Shown one piece after another: positions 19,429-28,316 of a stretch of DNA of 64,000 bases (positions are counted from its first letter, which is position 1; every line of letters begins with the position of its first letter). A model generated the notes under the pieces. The model was not told where the DNA came from and ran no database searches. It saw only the letters and a list, made by a program, of their open reading frames with translations. The stretch comes from Bacillota bacterium (GTDB taxonomy: Bacteria > Bacillota > Clostridia > Acetivibrionales > DSM-1351): assembly GCA_023393115.1 (NCBI GenBank), contig JAEWMS010000023.1, positions 1 to 64,000 on the forward strand. The letters are read 5' to 3'. The position numbers and the translations under genes are program-made.

Positions 19429-21627
19429 TTAACAACAATAAGTGTCATATATACGGTTCCTTCTTGCCCGTTCTTCAGGTGTAAGCTTTTGCGCATCTGA
19501 AATTTCATATCCACCAAAGGTATCATATAATCTTGAAGAAGGATCAACCTCTACAAAAGTACACCAAGGCAGCCAGTGATAATGGCTTTCCAATACCTGA
19601 CTTGTGAAATTGCCGCTTTCATGGCCCAACCCCGGCATGCAGTAACCTATGCTGCCATCCACATCATTGGACTGACGGGTGTTCCTGTGTATGAATTCTG
19701 CAAAGTTAAGATAATGTTCATCTCCTGTTATAACATATAACCTGTAATAAGTATAAGCACATGCAGCCATATATACATCGGCACCCCCACCGATTGTTAT
19801 TATACTCTGTCCACTAATTGAATACTTATTGAAGGGATGCTTCGGCCAGGGTGCTTTTACCGGGAACTTCCAGGCATATGTCCAGGTCTCAGTGTAATCG
19901 GCGGCACCTATGGCACCTTCCAGCCACTTTTCTCCACCGGTCAGATCGTACAGAGCTAAAAAGCCGAACATGGCATAAATACCGGCTTCCTTATCCTGTA
20001 TATCAGTATTGTCACAGGTTCCACCCCGGTACTCCATATTCAGGTAAGCATTATCAAAAGACCACTCCCCGGCCTTTATCGCAGCGCTTTTATATTTTTC
20101 CTCACCCGATACCAAATAGAACTGAATCAAAAAACGTATTACACTGGGTGTATTCGACTTTGACTCCATACGGATGGTGCTGTCGGAATTATATGCCCGG
20201 TAGAAACTGCCATCTTCGTTATGAATGCTAATAAGCCACTCTGCAGTTTTTCTGCAGAATTCCCTCCAATCCGGACGTTCATCCCCTTTCTTTCGCATAT
20301 ATACATAAGCGTCCAGTATAGCCTCAACGCCGTCTGCAAGCATACGAATATAGTGAGGATAGGGTTCAAACCCTTTGATAATGGGATTATAACACATTTG
20401 AGGCAGCCCGGATTCAGTCATAGCCGTTCTAACCCAGAAATCAATAATATTCACACCCTTTTCATAAGCTTCCGGGACATTCTCCTTATCCCCGTAGCGC
20501 AGTAGCTGATATCCGATACCGGGCTGCTGTCCCACAAAGCCAAACTGGAAGGATATGCAGGATATATCCATATCAGGAAGCTGACAGGCAAAGGGCAGGC
20601 CATAGGAGTCGCCATACTGTCTGGTGTATTTATTAAGTATTTTCATACAGTTGTGGTAATGAAGCTGGTTATCTACCTCAAACAACTTATCCCGCAGGCG
20701 GTCATAGGTAACCCTCCAGACATCTTTCATCATGTTTTGAAAGCTGCCATATTGACCGAAATTTACGGCAACAGAATAATTTTGTTCAAAGCTCTCCTCC
20801 ACAGGATGATTGATACGGTGGAAAGTTTTTACCCTATTGTTGAAGTCCAACCCACCAAAGTGATTCTCTCCGGGCATCTGACCATCACTACCGGGATAGA
20901 CATAATCAATTGACAGGCCCTCGCATTTGGTTTCAATTTCCTTCCGTACTTCAAAACCATAATACATATAGCCAAGAGTCTTGCTTTCGGGCTTGCTCAT
21001 ACCAATGGCTCCCATTGTGAATTTTGAATCTATATTGTTCTCTGATCTCACAATATCCAAAGACCTCATTGTCACGTCAGCTGCCCAACGTGATAGAGCA
21101 GCTGTCTCTCCTGACTTGATGTTCTGCATCGCAAATAAAGGCAGAGCATAACAGGTTTCCATGCACCAGAAATATTCGCAGTCCAGGTCCTTGCCAAAAG
21201 CGTTTTTAGGCGCGAACTCGTTCTGCTTGTACCAGACACCGGGTGCAAAGCAGTTATACTCCTGAGGATTATCAGATTCAACCATAACAAAAGAAATCTT
21301 TGTGGAAAAACCAAGATCCTCCCCTGCCTTAAGTACCTTTACATTTCTGCTCACCCTGAACCCCTGGCCGGTTGCCTCATATACATCATAAAAGGAAAAC
21401 TCGGTTCCGGAGGGAACTGATAAAATACCTTTTCCAATTAACTTGTCTCCTGATACAACTATTTCGCCGTAGCATTTTTCAAAAAACTCGTTAACGGCAA
21501 ACACCGTTTTTACTGTAACAAACATGGGACGCTTATTGTAATATAAGAGACTGTTATTTTTGTATACCTCAATTCCACCGTCCCTGGCTTCAAGAGCATA
21601 ATTACCGCTTATAAGTTTCATTGACAT
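19429..21627 (-). CDS. Uncharacterised protein, possible alpha/alpha-toroid glycosidase-like enzyme
   Basis: A 732-residue protein I do not recognise. The start at 21627 (MSMKLISGNY) is chosen because GGGGGT lies just upstream; an upstream alternative overlaps that site. There is no signal peptide or membrane helix, so it is cytoplasmic. The first 300 residues look beta-rich (EARDGGIEVYKNNSLLYYNK). The rest has spaced helical motifs (YEKGVNIIDFWV, FCRKTAEWLISIHNEDGSFY, YKSAAIKAGEWSFDNAY) like an (alpha/alpha)6 barrel of six-hairpin glycosidases or epimerases. Conserved-looking acidic and aromatic stretches (GTCDNTDIQDKEAG, HESGNFTSQVLESHYHWLPW) could form an active site. It is the last gene of the GntR operon, with sugar-acid enzymes, so a role in cleaving or unpacking an acidic glycoside is inferred. 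Confidence 0.5.
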   Translation of the reverse strand: MSMKLISGNYALEARDGGIEVYKNNSLLYYNKRPMFVTVKTVFAVNEFFEKCYGEIVVSGDKLIGKGILSVPSGTEFSFYDVYEATGQGFRVSRNVKVLKAGEDLGFSTKISFVMVESDNPQEYNCFAPGVWYKQNEFAPKNAFGKDLDCEYFWCMETCYALPLFAMQNIKSGETAALSRWAADVTMRSLDIVRSENNIDSKFTMGAIGMSKPESKTLGYMYYGFEVRKEIETKCEGLSIDYVYPGSDGQMPGENHFGGLDFNNRVKTFHRINHPVEESFEQNYSVAVNFGQYGSFQNMMKDVWRVTYDRLRDKLFEVDNQLHYHNCMKILNKYTRQYGDSYGLPFACQLPDMDISCISFQFGFVGQQPGIGYQLLRYGDKENVPEAYEKGVNIIDFWVRTAMTESGLPQMCYNPIIKGFEPYPHYIRMLADGVEAILDAYVYMRKKGDERPDWREFCRKTAEWLISIHNEDGSFYRAYNSDSTIRMESKSNTPSVIRFLIQFYLVSGEEKYKSAAIKAGEWSFDNAYLNMEYRGGTCDNTDIQDKEAGIYAMFGFLALYDLTGGEKWLEGAIGAADYTETWTYAWKFPVKAPWPKHPFNKYSISGQSIITIGGGADVYMAACAYTYYRLYVITGDEHYLNFAEFIHRNTRQSNDVDGSIGYCMPGLGHESGNFTSQVLESHYHWLPWCTFVEVDPSSRLYDTFGGYEISDAQKLTPEERARRNRIYDTYCC

Positions 21628-21661
21628 ATTTACCCCCATTTGCTTTTAGTATAGAATCGGA

Positions 21662-22543
21662 CTATATTCCCAATATTTCTTTAATCCTTGAAACGTCTTT
21701 TTGATTAGCTTCAGGCAGTGGAAAGGAACAATAAGCCTTAACAGGAATACCTTTAAGTTCCATCGCCTTCTTTATATAAGGCACAAATGGCTTTCCTACC
21801 TGGTATATATCCATTAGTTTATCTATTTTCTTCTGAATTTCAGATATAGACTTAATATCATTAATGTTAAACGCCTTTACCCAGGCACTGCAAAGTTCGG
21901 GCACAAGATTTGACAATCCGCCTATACAGCCATCTCCCCCTGATATTACATTATGGGCGAAATTATCATCAAAGCCTGAATATACCTTAAATTCAGGAAA
22001 CTCAGGTTTGATCAGCTTAATGAGTTCTCTGGTGTGATCCATACCTGGAATAGTATCTTTGTAACCGGCTATATTCTTGTGCTTCCTTAATAGATTAAGG
22101 GTTACCTGAGGTGAGAGGTCATAGCCTGTACGATCAGGGAAATTATACAGGTACAAGTCACCGGGGCACTCTTTTGCAACAAGATCATAATATTCTTCAA
22201 CACTTTCATTGCTCAGGCCGAAATAATAGGGTGAAATTACTACAACTCCATCCGCGCCCTGTTCACAGGCGTATTTCGAAAGTTCGATGGTTTCATTTAC
22301 CTCCATACTGGCTGTTCCAATAAATACTTTTGTTCTTCCGCTTATGTGTTTAACAGCCAGTCGGATCAGCTCTTTCTTACTCTCCATGGGAATAGCAAAA
22401 AACTCTCCAATGCTCCCCAAAACCAATATTCCGTCTACACCGCCTTTTATGAGGTGGTCATACAGGCCTTTAAGAGTCTCGGTATCCAATCTCCTGTTTT
22501 CATCAAATGGAGTAACTGCTGGGGTTATATAATTACATTTCAT
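21662..22543 (-). CDS. DapA-family (dihydrodipicolinate synthase/N-acetylneuraminate lyase) aldolase
   Basis: A 293-residue class I aldolase. It has the GxxGE pattern (GSIGE, 43-47), the catalytic Tyr133 in YLYNFP and the Schiff-base Lys162 in AGYKDT. The family cleaves or forms 2-keto acids with pyruvate. Genes adjacent to IlvD/Edd dehydratases usually act on 2-keto-3-deoxy sugar acids rather than in lysine synthesis. The 21-bp gap to the dehydratase and the GntR-led operon support a catabolic role: splitting the dehydratase product into pyruvate and an aldehyde. AAAGGAG precedes the ATG. The exact substrate (pentonate or hexonate derived) is unknown. Confidence 0.85.
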   Translation of the reverse strand: MKCNYITPAVTPFDENRRLDTETLKGLYDHLIKGGVDGILVLGSIGEFFAIPMESKKELIRLAVKHISGRTKVFIGTASMEVNETIELSKYACEQGADGVVVISPYYFGLSNESVEEYYDLVAKECPGDLYLYNFPDRTGYDLSPQVTLNLLRKHKNIAGYKDTIPGMDHTRELIKLIKPEFPEFKVYSGFDDNFAHNVISGGDGCIGGLSNLVPELCSAWVKAFNINDIKSISEIQKKIDKLMDIYQVGKPFVPYIKKAMELKGIPVKAYCSFPLPEANQKDVSRIKEILGI

Positions 22544-22564
22544 CGTCGTGATCTCCTTTATTCA

Positions 22565-24292
22565 TTAGTATCCTGCACCTTCCATTGCAGAAAGAGCAGA
22601 TTCTGTATATCTTTTTAACAGTCCCTTTCTAGGAGGAACCGGAATTACACCTTTTTTTATTCTCCGTTCAGAGAATACCTTCTGTACCTCTTCCGGTGAT
22701 ACTTCCTTATTATTTATACCTACAACATTTATGCTTCTAGCTTCAATATCGTATTCAACAAGGTCTCCCGTTTCAATCCACCCCAGCGGTCCCCCTGCAG
22801 CCGCCTCCGGCGAAACATGTCCAATTGCTGCGCCCCGGGTAGCTCCTGAAAATCTCCCGTCAGTGATAAGTGAAACCGTTCCGTTCAATCTCTTATCGCA
22901 GACAATTGCTTCGGTAGTCATTAACATTTCAGGCATTCCGCTGCCTCTTGGCCCTTCATAGCGTATAATGATGATTTCGCCGGGGTTTATTTCATTATTT
23001 ACCACCGCACTGTAGGCATCCTCTTCAGAATTGTAAACCTTGGCCAGGCCTTTGTGTTTGCGCATATTCTCTGCACAGGCTGAGTATTTTACGATGGAGC
23101 CCTCCGGTGCTAAATTACCTTTTAATACGGCTATGGAGCCTTTTTCCTTGGCCTGGCTCAACGGTAAAATAACATCTTCTCTCTTTACACCGTAATTGGA
23201 GAGATAGCCAAGATATCTATTGAAAAAGTTATCTCTTTGTAAATCCTCAAGATTTTCTCCCAGAGTCTTTCCCGTTACTGTCATAACCTCCAGATTCAAA
23301 TAGTCCTTGAGCATTAGCTGTACCATGGGTACACCACCTGCAAACCAGAAGGCCTCTGTCAGATGCTCCCCGCCCGGGAATATATTTCCGATATGAGGTA
23401 TTTTGTGATTGATTTCATCAAACAGTTCAGGTGTCAATATTATATCGAGCTCCCGGGCGATGGCAGGCAAATGCAGTGTGGCATTTGTAGATCCGCCAAT
23501 GGCACTGTGTACAATTATTGCATTTACAAATGCCTCTTTTGTCATAATCCTGTCCGGAGTAACGGCTCCAGCCACCAGCTCCATGATCTTTCTCCCGGCT
23601 TTTCTCGAGTAGGACAGAATATCACGAATTGTTGCCGGAACCAGAGCACTTCCGGGCAGTGCCATTCCCAGTGCCTCGGCCATGCACTGCATTGTACTTG
23701 CCGTACCGAGAAAAGTACATGCTCCCACCGAGGGACAGCCGGTCAGCTTGTAGTCCCGGACTTCCTGTTCGCTGATCTCTCCCTTTCGCTTCTGCCTGAG
23801 GGAAATATCTCCGGCAACCAGTGAAGTTGTCATATTGGGTCCGGGCCTCATGCTTCCGCCCGGAATAAATATTGCAGGTATATTGAGTCTTGCTGCTGCC
23901 TTCAAATGTGCAGGAATTGATTTATCACAGGAAGAGGACAGGATTATTCCATCCCAGGAAACCATACTCCCATGGACCTCAACCATATCACATATAGCTT
24001 CCCTGGAGGCCAGAACAAAATTCATTCCCTTATGCCCCTGGGCACACCCATCACAAATATCTGTGGTATGAAATCTTGCAGGACAGCCTCCGGCTTCATA
24101 AACGCCGTTTTTGGCCTGTTCGGTGAGCTGATTCAGATGGACACTTCCCGGATGACTGTCACCATAAGCATCCTCTATCAAAATCTGGGGCTTTGTGATG
24201 TCTTCCTCATCCCAGCCCGAACCCAGCTGGAGTGCATCCACCTGTGCCCAAAGCTGCCTCTCGTAAGAGCTTTTTTGTTTGATATTATCCAT
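22565..24292 (-). CDS. IlvD/Edd-family dehydratase, probably sugar-acid dehydratase
   Basis: A 575-residue iron-sulfur dehydratase. The start at 24292 (MDNIKQK) is preferred because GGAGG falls just before it, inside the longer frame. Family cysteines are at about Cys80 (TTDICDGC), Cys122 (SSCDKS) and Cys192 (GACTFLGTAS), expected to hold the cluster. The family includes dihydroxy-acid dehydratase of branched-chain synthesis, phosphogluconate dehydratase and aldonate dehydratases. The neighbours here are a keto-acid aldolase, a GH30 glycosidase and a GntR regulator, with no ilv genes. So a role in dehydrating an aldonic acid to the 2-keto-3-deoxy acid is inferred. Confidence 0.82.
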   Translation of the reverse strand: MDNIKQKSSYERQLWAQVDALQLGSGWDEEDITKPQILIEDAYGDSHPGSVHLNQLTEQAKNGVYEAGGCPARFHTTDICDGCAQGHKGMNFVLASREAICDMVEVHGSMVSWDGIILSSSCDKSIPAHLKAAARLNIPAIFIPGGSMRPGPNMTTSLVAGDISLRQKRKGEISEQEVRDYKLTGCPSVGACTFLGTASTMQCMAEALGMALPGSALVPATIRDILSYSRKAGRKIMELVAGAVTPDRIMTKEAFVNAIIVHSAIGGSTNATLHLPAIARELDIILTPELFDEINHKIPHIGNIFPGGEHLTEAFWFAGGVPMVQLMLKDYLNLEVMTVTGKTLGENLEDLQRDNFFNRYLGYLSNYGVKREDVILPLSQAKEKGSIAVLKGNLAPEGSIVKYSACAENMRKHKGLAKVYNSEEDAYSAVVNNEINPGEIIIIRYEGPRGSGMPEMLMTTEAIVCDKRLNGTVSLITDGRFSGATRGAAIGHVSPEAAAGGPLGWIETGDLVEYDIEARSINVVGINNKEVSPEEVQKVFSERRIKKGVIPVPPRKGLLKRYTESALSAMEGAGY

Positions 24293-24348
24293 AAAGACCT
24301 CCATATATTCTAATTATCCAGCTTCAACGTATCTGTCAGCTTTCCGGC

Positions 24349-25737
24349 TCAGCACTGAGAAAACTTCAGGGTGTATATACTTGAGGGTTCCAGATAAACC
24401 TTATAGCTCTCCCCCTCCAATGTAATATCAACTGATTTATTTTCTCCAGTAAAATTGGATATAAGCAGGATGATACTCTGATCGGTATTTTTAAATGCAA
24501 TAATACTGTCACTACTACTACTTGCAGAACCTATCCTTTTTGCACCGGGCTCAATAAAACGGCTGAAGTGCATCATGACATAATACTCGTAATTATAAAG
24601 TACCTCATTTGTAGTGCGGTTTATTGTTATCATGGAGTTCTGCTTCCATCCCCATGAGCTCAAGGTGGATTCATCCAGTATCATATTCCAATAGCTATAG
24701 TTAATACAGCCGTTTTCAAGGTAAGATACAATATCCTTGTATATCTCTTCAGCTTCCTCCCATGAATTTGCTCCATTATGGCACGGAGATTCGGTATGGT
24801 ACAATTTCATCCTCGGATATTTTACATATGAATCCCTAACCACCTCAGGTGATGAATACTGGTATCCGATACCTTTAACAAATTGCTTATTGACGGCATC
24901 ACCTACTACTTCATCTGCATATCCCATAACGTCGCGTATTGACCCGGCCCAGATTTCAGTTTTTAAGGGTTTTCCCTGAGCTCGTACAAGCTCTGGCACC
25001 AGATGAGCTCTTATGAATTTCTTCATTAATTCTGATGGCATGGTAGAGGTAGGATAAATATTAATTACATCGGTTTCATTTTGTATGCACACTGCCAGCA
25101 ACGGCACACCTGCTTTTTCGTATTCTTCTATGTATTTCCTGAAATATATGGCATATGCCTTAAGGTTTTCGGAGGTGTCCAGAAGCTCTCCTCCGTTACA
25201 CATATCGCCGTTGGTTTTCATCCAGAATGGAGGGCTCCAGGGACAGCCCCATATTTTTATCGAAGGATTGACTTTCATTGACTTGAGAATATATGGAATG
25301 AGCCTCTTCTTATCCCTTGAGATATCAAAATACTCCATGTAAAAATCGCCTTCTACATCATTCAGAGAATAACCATCCAATGCAAAATCACTGGCACCCA
25401 TTGGTGTGCGACACAAATTGAAACGGCACCCTGTCTCACCAAAAAGAGCTTCAAAAACTTTGTCCTGTTCCTCCTGGGACAGACAGCTTACAGCCTCCCA
25501 ACCGATTTCATTATACGCTCCTCCAAATCCCGCAATTTCTTGATACTCCTTGCATGGGTCTAGATTAATCTGCACTGCCTGTGCGTAGCTGCCTATCTCA
25601 TTTCTACTACCTTGGATGTCTTCCTGGCAGCTGCTACTTTGGGTGTCTTGCTGGCAGCTGCTACTTTGGGTGTCTTGCTGGCAGCTGCTACATTTAGTGT
25701 CGTCACTGTTGGTTTTCCACATTTTTAATTGATACAT
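24349..25737 (-). CDS. Glycoside hydrolase family 30 protein
   Basis: A 462-residue cytoplasmic glycosidase of the glucosylceramidase/xylanase family. It shows the GH30 opening (EIAGFGGAYNEIGWEA), WGCPWSPPFWMKTNG, the acid/base Glu221 after Asn220 (IQNET) and the nucleophile Glu316 in LYHTESPCHNG. A C-terminal beta-sandwich follows. There is no signal peptide, so it acts on imported oligosaccharides. It is the first enzyme gene after GntR in the operon. An odd N-terminus carries three copies of a nine-residue SSCQQDTQS repeat ahead of the domain. An internal start would remove it, but no later Met has a good ribosome site before the conserved domain. Substrate could be a beta-glucoside, beta-xyloside or glucuronoxylan fragment. 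Confidence 0.85.
   Translation of the reverse strand: MYQLKMWKTNSDDTKCSSCQQDTQSSSCQQDTQSSSCQEDIQGSRNEIGSYAQAVQINLDPCKEYQEIAGFGGAYNEIGWEAVSCLSQEEQDKVFEALFGETGCRFNLCRTPMGASDFALDGYSLNDVEGDFYMEYFDISRDKKRLIPYILKSMKVNPSIKIWGCPWSPPFWMKTNGDMCNGGELLDTSENLKAYAIYFRKYIEEYEKAGVPLLAVCIQNETDVINIYPTSTMPSELMKKFIRAHLVPELVRAQGKPLKTEIWAGSIRDVMGYADEVVGDAVNKQFVKGIGYQYSSPEVVRDSYVKYPRMKLYHTESPCHNGANSWEEAEEIYKDIVSYLENGCINYSYWNMILDESTLSSWGWKQNSMITINRTTNEVLYNYEYYVMMHFSRFIEPGAKRIGSASSSSDSIIAFKNTDQSIILLISNFTGENKSVDITLEGESYKVYLEPSSIYTLKFSQC
25609..25689 (-). repeat. Three 27-bp tandem repeats in the GH30 N-terminus
   Basis: Three in-frame 27-bp units encode SSCQQDTQS, SSCQQDTQS and SSCQEDIQG (residues 17-43). The first two are nearly identical in DNA. 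Slippage or unequal exchange could change copy number without breaking the frame. Confidence 0.85.
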
Positions 25738-25781
25738 ATAAATACTCCTTTTCTGCTATTATTAAATTAGGATATATGCTA

Positions 25782-26471
25782 TTAAGCCTTTGTTTTAAAG
25801 GTGTTATACAGGTCTTCCATATGCTCATCCATAATTCTTTTTGCTTCGGAGGAGTTTCTGCTCTTTACCGCTTCAAGCAGTAGTCTATGATAATATATTC
25901 CTGCACTGTTTCCCCTTTTTGTTACTACTTGTGAGAAAGCTCTGTTTAAGACATCATTAAATATATGAAAGGTTTGAATGATAAGAGAATTCTTAGTCAT
26001 ATTTGCCAACAAAAGATGAAAATTTAGATCTGCTTTTGAAAACTTCTCCAGGTCATCCTTAAGCTGCTCCATCCTTCTGTAAGCCTCTTCGAGTTCTACC
26101 AATTCCTCGGTTGAAGCCTTTTGTGCAGCCAGTTCAGCCACATTCCCCTCAAGCACCCTCCGGTACTCCAGAATTTCCAGTAAAGAATTCTCATTCAAAT
26201 ACGCAATGGGTATAAGAGGATTCATGTTTATTCCAGGTGCGGCATCCCTGATGAAGGAACCTTCACCAAGCCTTGTTTCTATAAGGCCCAGTGCCATTAA
26301 TTTCTGAAGTGCCTGACGAACAGTAACACGGCTCACCCCAAAGGATACGGCCAGTTCATTTTCAGATGGAATCTTCTCTCCCTTCTTCCATTCATTATTG
26401 ATAATCTGCTCCATAAGCTGCTCAAAAACCTGTTCGCCTATACTTTGACGTGTAACCTTCTTAATTGGCAT
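25782..26471 (-). CDS. GntR-family transcription regulator, FadR subfamily
   Basis: A 229-residue repressor-type regulator. The start at 26471 (MPIKKVTRQS) is preferred; the longer frame would begin within the promoter and operator. The N-terminal winged helix (about 8-75) has PSENELAVSFGVSRVTVRQALQKL. The C-terminal all-helical FCD ligand domain (about 95-225) has the usual AELAAQKAS region. FadR-type regulators bind small organic or sugar acids. It heads the operon of GH30, dehydratase, aldolase and the 732-residue protein. Autoregulation through the palindrome at 26526-26540 is likely. An aldonic or 2-keto-3-deoxy acid as inducer is inferred from the operon. Confidence 0.88.
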   Translation of the reverse strand: MPIKKVTRQSIGEQVFEQLMEQIINNEWKKGEKIPSENELAVSFGVSRVTVRQALQKLMALGLIETRLGEGSFIRDAAPGINMNPLIPIAYLNENSLLEILEYRRVLEGNVAELAAQKASTEELVELEEAYRRMEQLKDDLEKFSKADLNFHLLLANMTKNSLIIQTFHIFNDVLNRAFSQVVTKRGNSAGIYYHRLLLEAVKSRNSSEAKRIMDEHMEDLYNTFKTKA

Positions 26472-26525
26472 AATAATTTTCACACCTTTCATTTCACATA
26501 AACACATTTTATCTGTATGCTGTCT

Positions 26526-26540
26526 ACCTGTATTACAGGT
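26526..26540. promoter_or_regulatory. Palindromic operator upstream of gntR
   Basis: ACCTGTATTACAGGT is a perfect inverted repeat (7-bp arms, 1-bp centre). It lies about 10 bp downstream of the proposed -10 box and upstream of the regulator ATG, where a repressor would block transcription. Confidence 0.55.
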
Positions 26541-26550
26541 TATAATAAAT

Positions 26551-26579
26551 ATGTTACATATGGTAATAGTAAATGTCAA
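26551..26579 (-). promoter_or_regulatory. Promoter of the GntR/sugar-acid operon
   Basis: On the minus strand a perfect TTGACA (26574-26579) is followed after 17 bp by TAACAT (26551-26556). A TATAAC at 26539-26544 is an alternative -10 with a poorer -35. Confidence 0.5.
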
Positions 26580-26611
26580 TCAGTGGTTCCAAAAATATAT
26601 TGTCATATGCT

Positions 26612-26663
26612 AAAAAAAGCTGCCTCTCTTAGACTTTAAGGTCTAATGAGAAACAGCTTTTTC
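26612..26663 (-). terminator. Terminator of the ABC importer operon
   Basis: A long imperfect hairpin (AAAAAGCTG...CAGCTTTTT with an inner TTAGAC/GTCTAA stem) lies 20 bp past the stop of the binding-protein gene. On the minus strand it ends in a run of T. Confidence 0.8.
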
Positions 26664-26682
26664 TTGGTTTATCGGTTATAGT

Positions 26683-28251
26683 TTATTTTTTAGAAGCCAG
26701 GAATTCATCAACTTGCTTCTGAGCATCAGCGCAAACTTTCTCGATTCCAGCCTTTTCAAGAGATTGTTTCATCTTTGGATAATACTTGTCGTAATCAACA
26801 ATTCCTTCTTTCAATGGTTCACCCATATTCTTACCTACTGTTGCCAATGTAGCAATTTCAGTCTTTACTGGTTCGGGGTTGAATACCCATCCTAAGAGCT
26901 GATCAGGCTTAGCTGATTCATTGAATTCCTTCATCTTCTTCCACTTATCAGAGCTTTCATTTGACCAGAGGTAATCGAGGAACTGGTCTCCACCCATTGC
27001 CCACTGTGCCATTCCGTAGTAACCTGAATTATCTGGAGTTACTCCATCCGCAAAGTCTATCTGGTTTTCACCAATCTTCTTATAATGCTTGTTTTCAATA
27101 CCCCAGTCAAGAAGATTCTTTATCTGCTTATCACTGAACAGTAAATTAATAAACATCATTGCTCTTGCAGGGTCCTCTGATGTTCTTGGTATAACAAGCA
27201 TAGAGTTTGTTAAATCACCAGTTGTTGCGTAATAAGGTATATCCTTGTATGCATTTACTTGAATTAAATCATAACCCAATTGAGCCTTCATTTCATCAGC
27301 CTTACCAGGCTTAAGCTGTTCTGCCCACATGAACGCCTTTTGAGCCTTCTTTACAGGCATACCGTCCTTTAGTGTAGCAACGTCCTTGTTTATATATCCT
27401 TTATTGTACCATTCTCTTGTCATTTTAAATACTTTGATAAATTCTGGTGTTTCAACAAGATTTACAATTTTGATTTCTCCGTCAGTCTTCTTATATCCTA
27501 CCGGCACTTCGGTCTGAGATATATGTGATAAAGCATCCTGAACAAAGTAGGTAGAATGATCACCCAGTGAAGACAGGAATGGTACTACGCCGGGTTCCTT
27601 CTCTTTAATAGTTTTGAGCATTGGCTCAAAATCTTCAGGAGTCTTTATATTTGAAAAATCAAACTGGTATTTTTCTGCCATAGCCTTATTAACCAGAACA
27701 CCACCTACACCGAACATATCCTTATTTGTTGGAATAGCGTAGAGTTTGCCACCAATAATCGGAGCCTTCAGATACGCTGGATTGATATTCTTTGTGATAT
27801 CTTGGCCGTATTTAGCAAGCAGGTCATCAAGTTCAAGCCATGCCTTTTGAGCTACAAAAGTACTCCAACCCCACCAGGATGGTGAGAACATAACGTCAAT
27901 TTTTTCACCTGAAGCTACAACAAGCTTCTGTTTGTCCTGATAGTTGTCCCAGAAGAAATAGTTCAGTTTGATAGTAGCATTGATCTTTTCTGTTAAAAGT
28001 TTGTTTACTTCCTCCTGAACTAATGGGAGATCCTTTGTTTGAGGAGCAAGGAAGTAACAGTTCAGTTCATATGGATCCAGCTTAGGAGCTGAACTCTCAG
28101 CAGCTGCTGAAGTACTGCTCTCGGTAGCTGCCTGAGCGCTTGTTGTTGAAGAAGCCGGAGTATCACCGCTTCCACCGCAACCTGCTAGCATTGCACTGCA
28201 TACAAATACTAAAGCTACTAATAGACAAGCTAACTTTTTCATTCTCTTCAT
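26683..28251 (-). CDS. Extracellular substrate-binding lipoprotein, LplA-like
   Basis: A 522-residue exported lipoprotein. The signal peptide ends in AMLAGC-GGSG (Cys at about 25) and is followed by a Ser/Thr/Ala-rich linker. The mature protein resembles the large LplA-type binding proteins that work with LplB/LplC permeases. It carries LLTEKINATIKLNYFFWDNY near the start and, later, DFEPMLKTIKEKEPGVVPF. AAGGAGG precedes the ATG. It is the last gene of an importer operon, 65 bp after a permease. A second, smaller binding protein sits at the start of the same operon. Ligand is probably an oligosaccharide. Confidence 0.87.
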   Translation of the reverse strand: MKRMKKLACLLVALVFVCSAMLAGCGGSGDTPASSTTSAQAATESSTSAAAESSAPKLDPYELNCYFLAPQTKDLPLVQEEVNKLLTEKINATIKLNYFFWDNYQDKQKLVVASGEKIDVMFSPSWWGWSTFVAQKAWLELDDLLAKYGQDITKNINPAYLKAPIIGGKLYAIPTNKDMFGVGGVLVNKAMAEKYQFDFSNIKTPEDFEPMLKTIKEKEPGVVPFLSSLGDHSTYFVQDALSHISQTEVPVGYKKTDGEIKIVNLVETPEFIKVFKMTREWYNKGYINKDVATLKDGMPVKKAQKAFMWAEQLKPGKADEMKAQLGYDLIQVNAYKDIPYYATTGDLTNSMLVIPRTSEDPARAMMFINLLFSDKQIKNLLDWGIENKHYKKIGENQIDFADGVTPDNSGYYGMAQWAMGGDQFLDYLWSNESSDKWKKMKEFNESAKPDQLLGWVFNPEPVKTEIATLATVGKNMGEPLKEGIVDYDKYYPKMKQSLEKAGIEKVCADAQKQVDEFLASKK

Positions 28252-28316
28252 TTATTTTCCTCCTTAAAATAAAGATTTATATTGACCGGTAGATAAATTA
28301 ATTTATCCTTCCGGAA

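Noticed and set aside
21662..22543. Lysine-pathway dihydrodipicolinate synthase
   Set aside because: No lysine genes are adjacent and it lies 21 bp from the sugar-acid dehydratase under GntR.
22565..24304. Housekeeping dihydroxy-acid dehydratase of branched-chain amino acid synthesis
   Set aside because: No ilv or leu genes nearby; operon partners are catabolic, so a sugar-acid role is favoured, though not proven.
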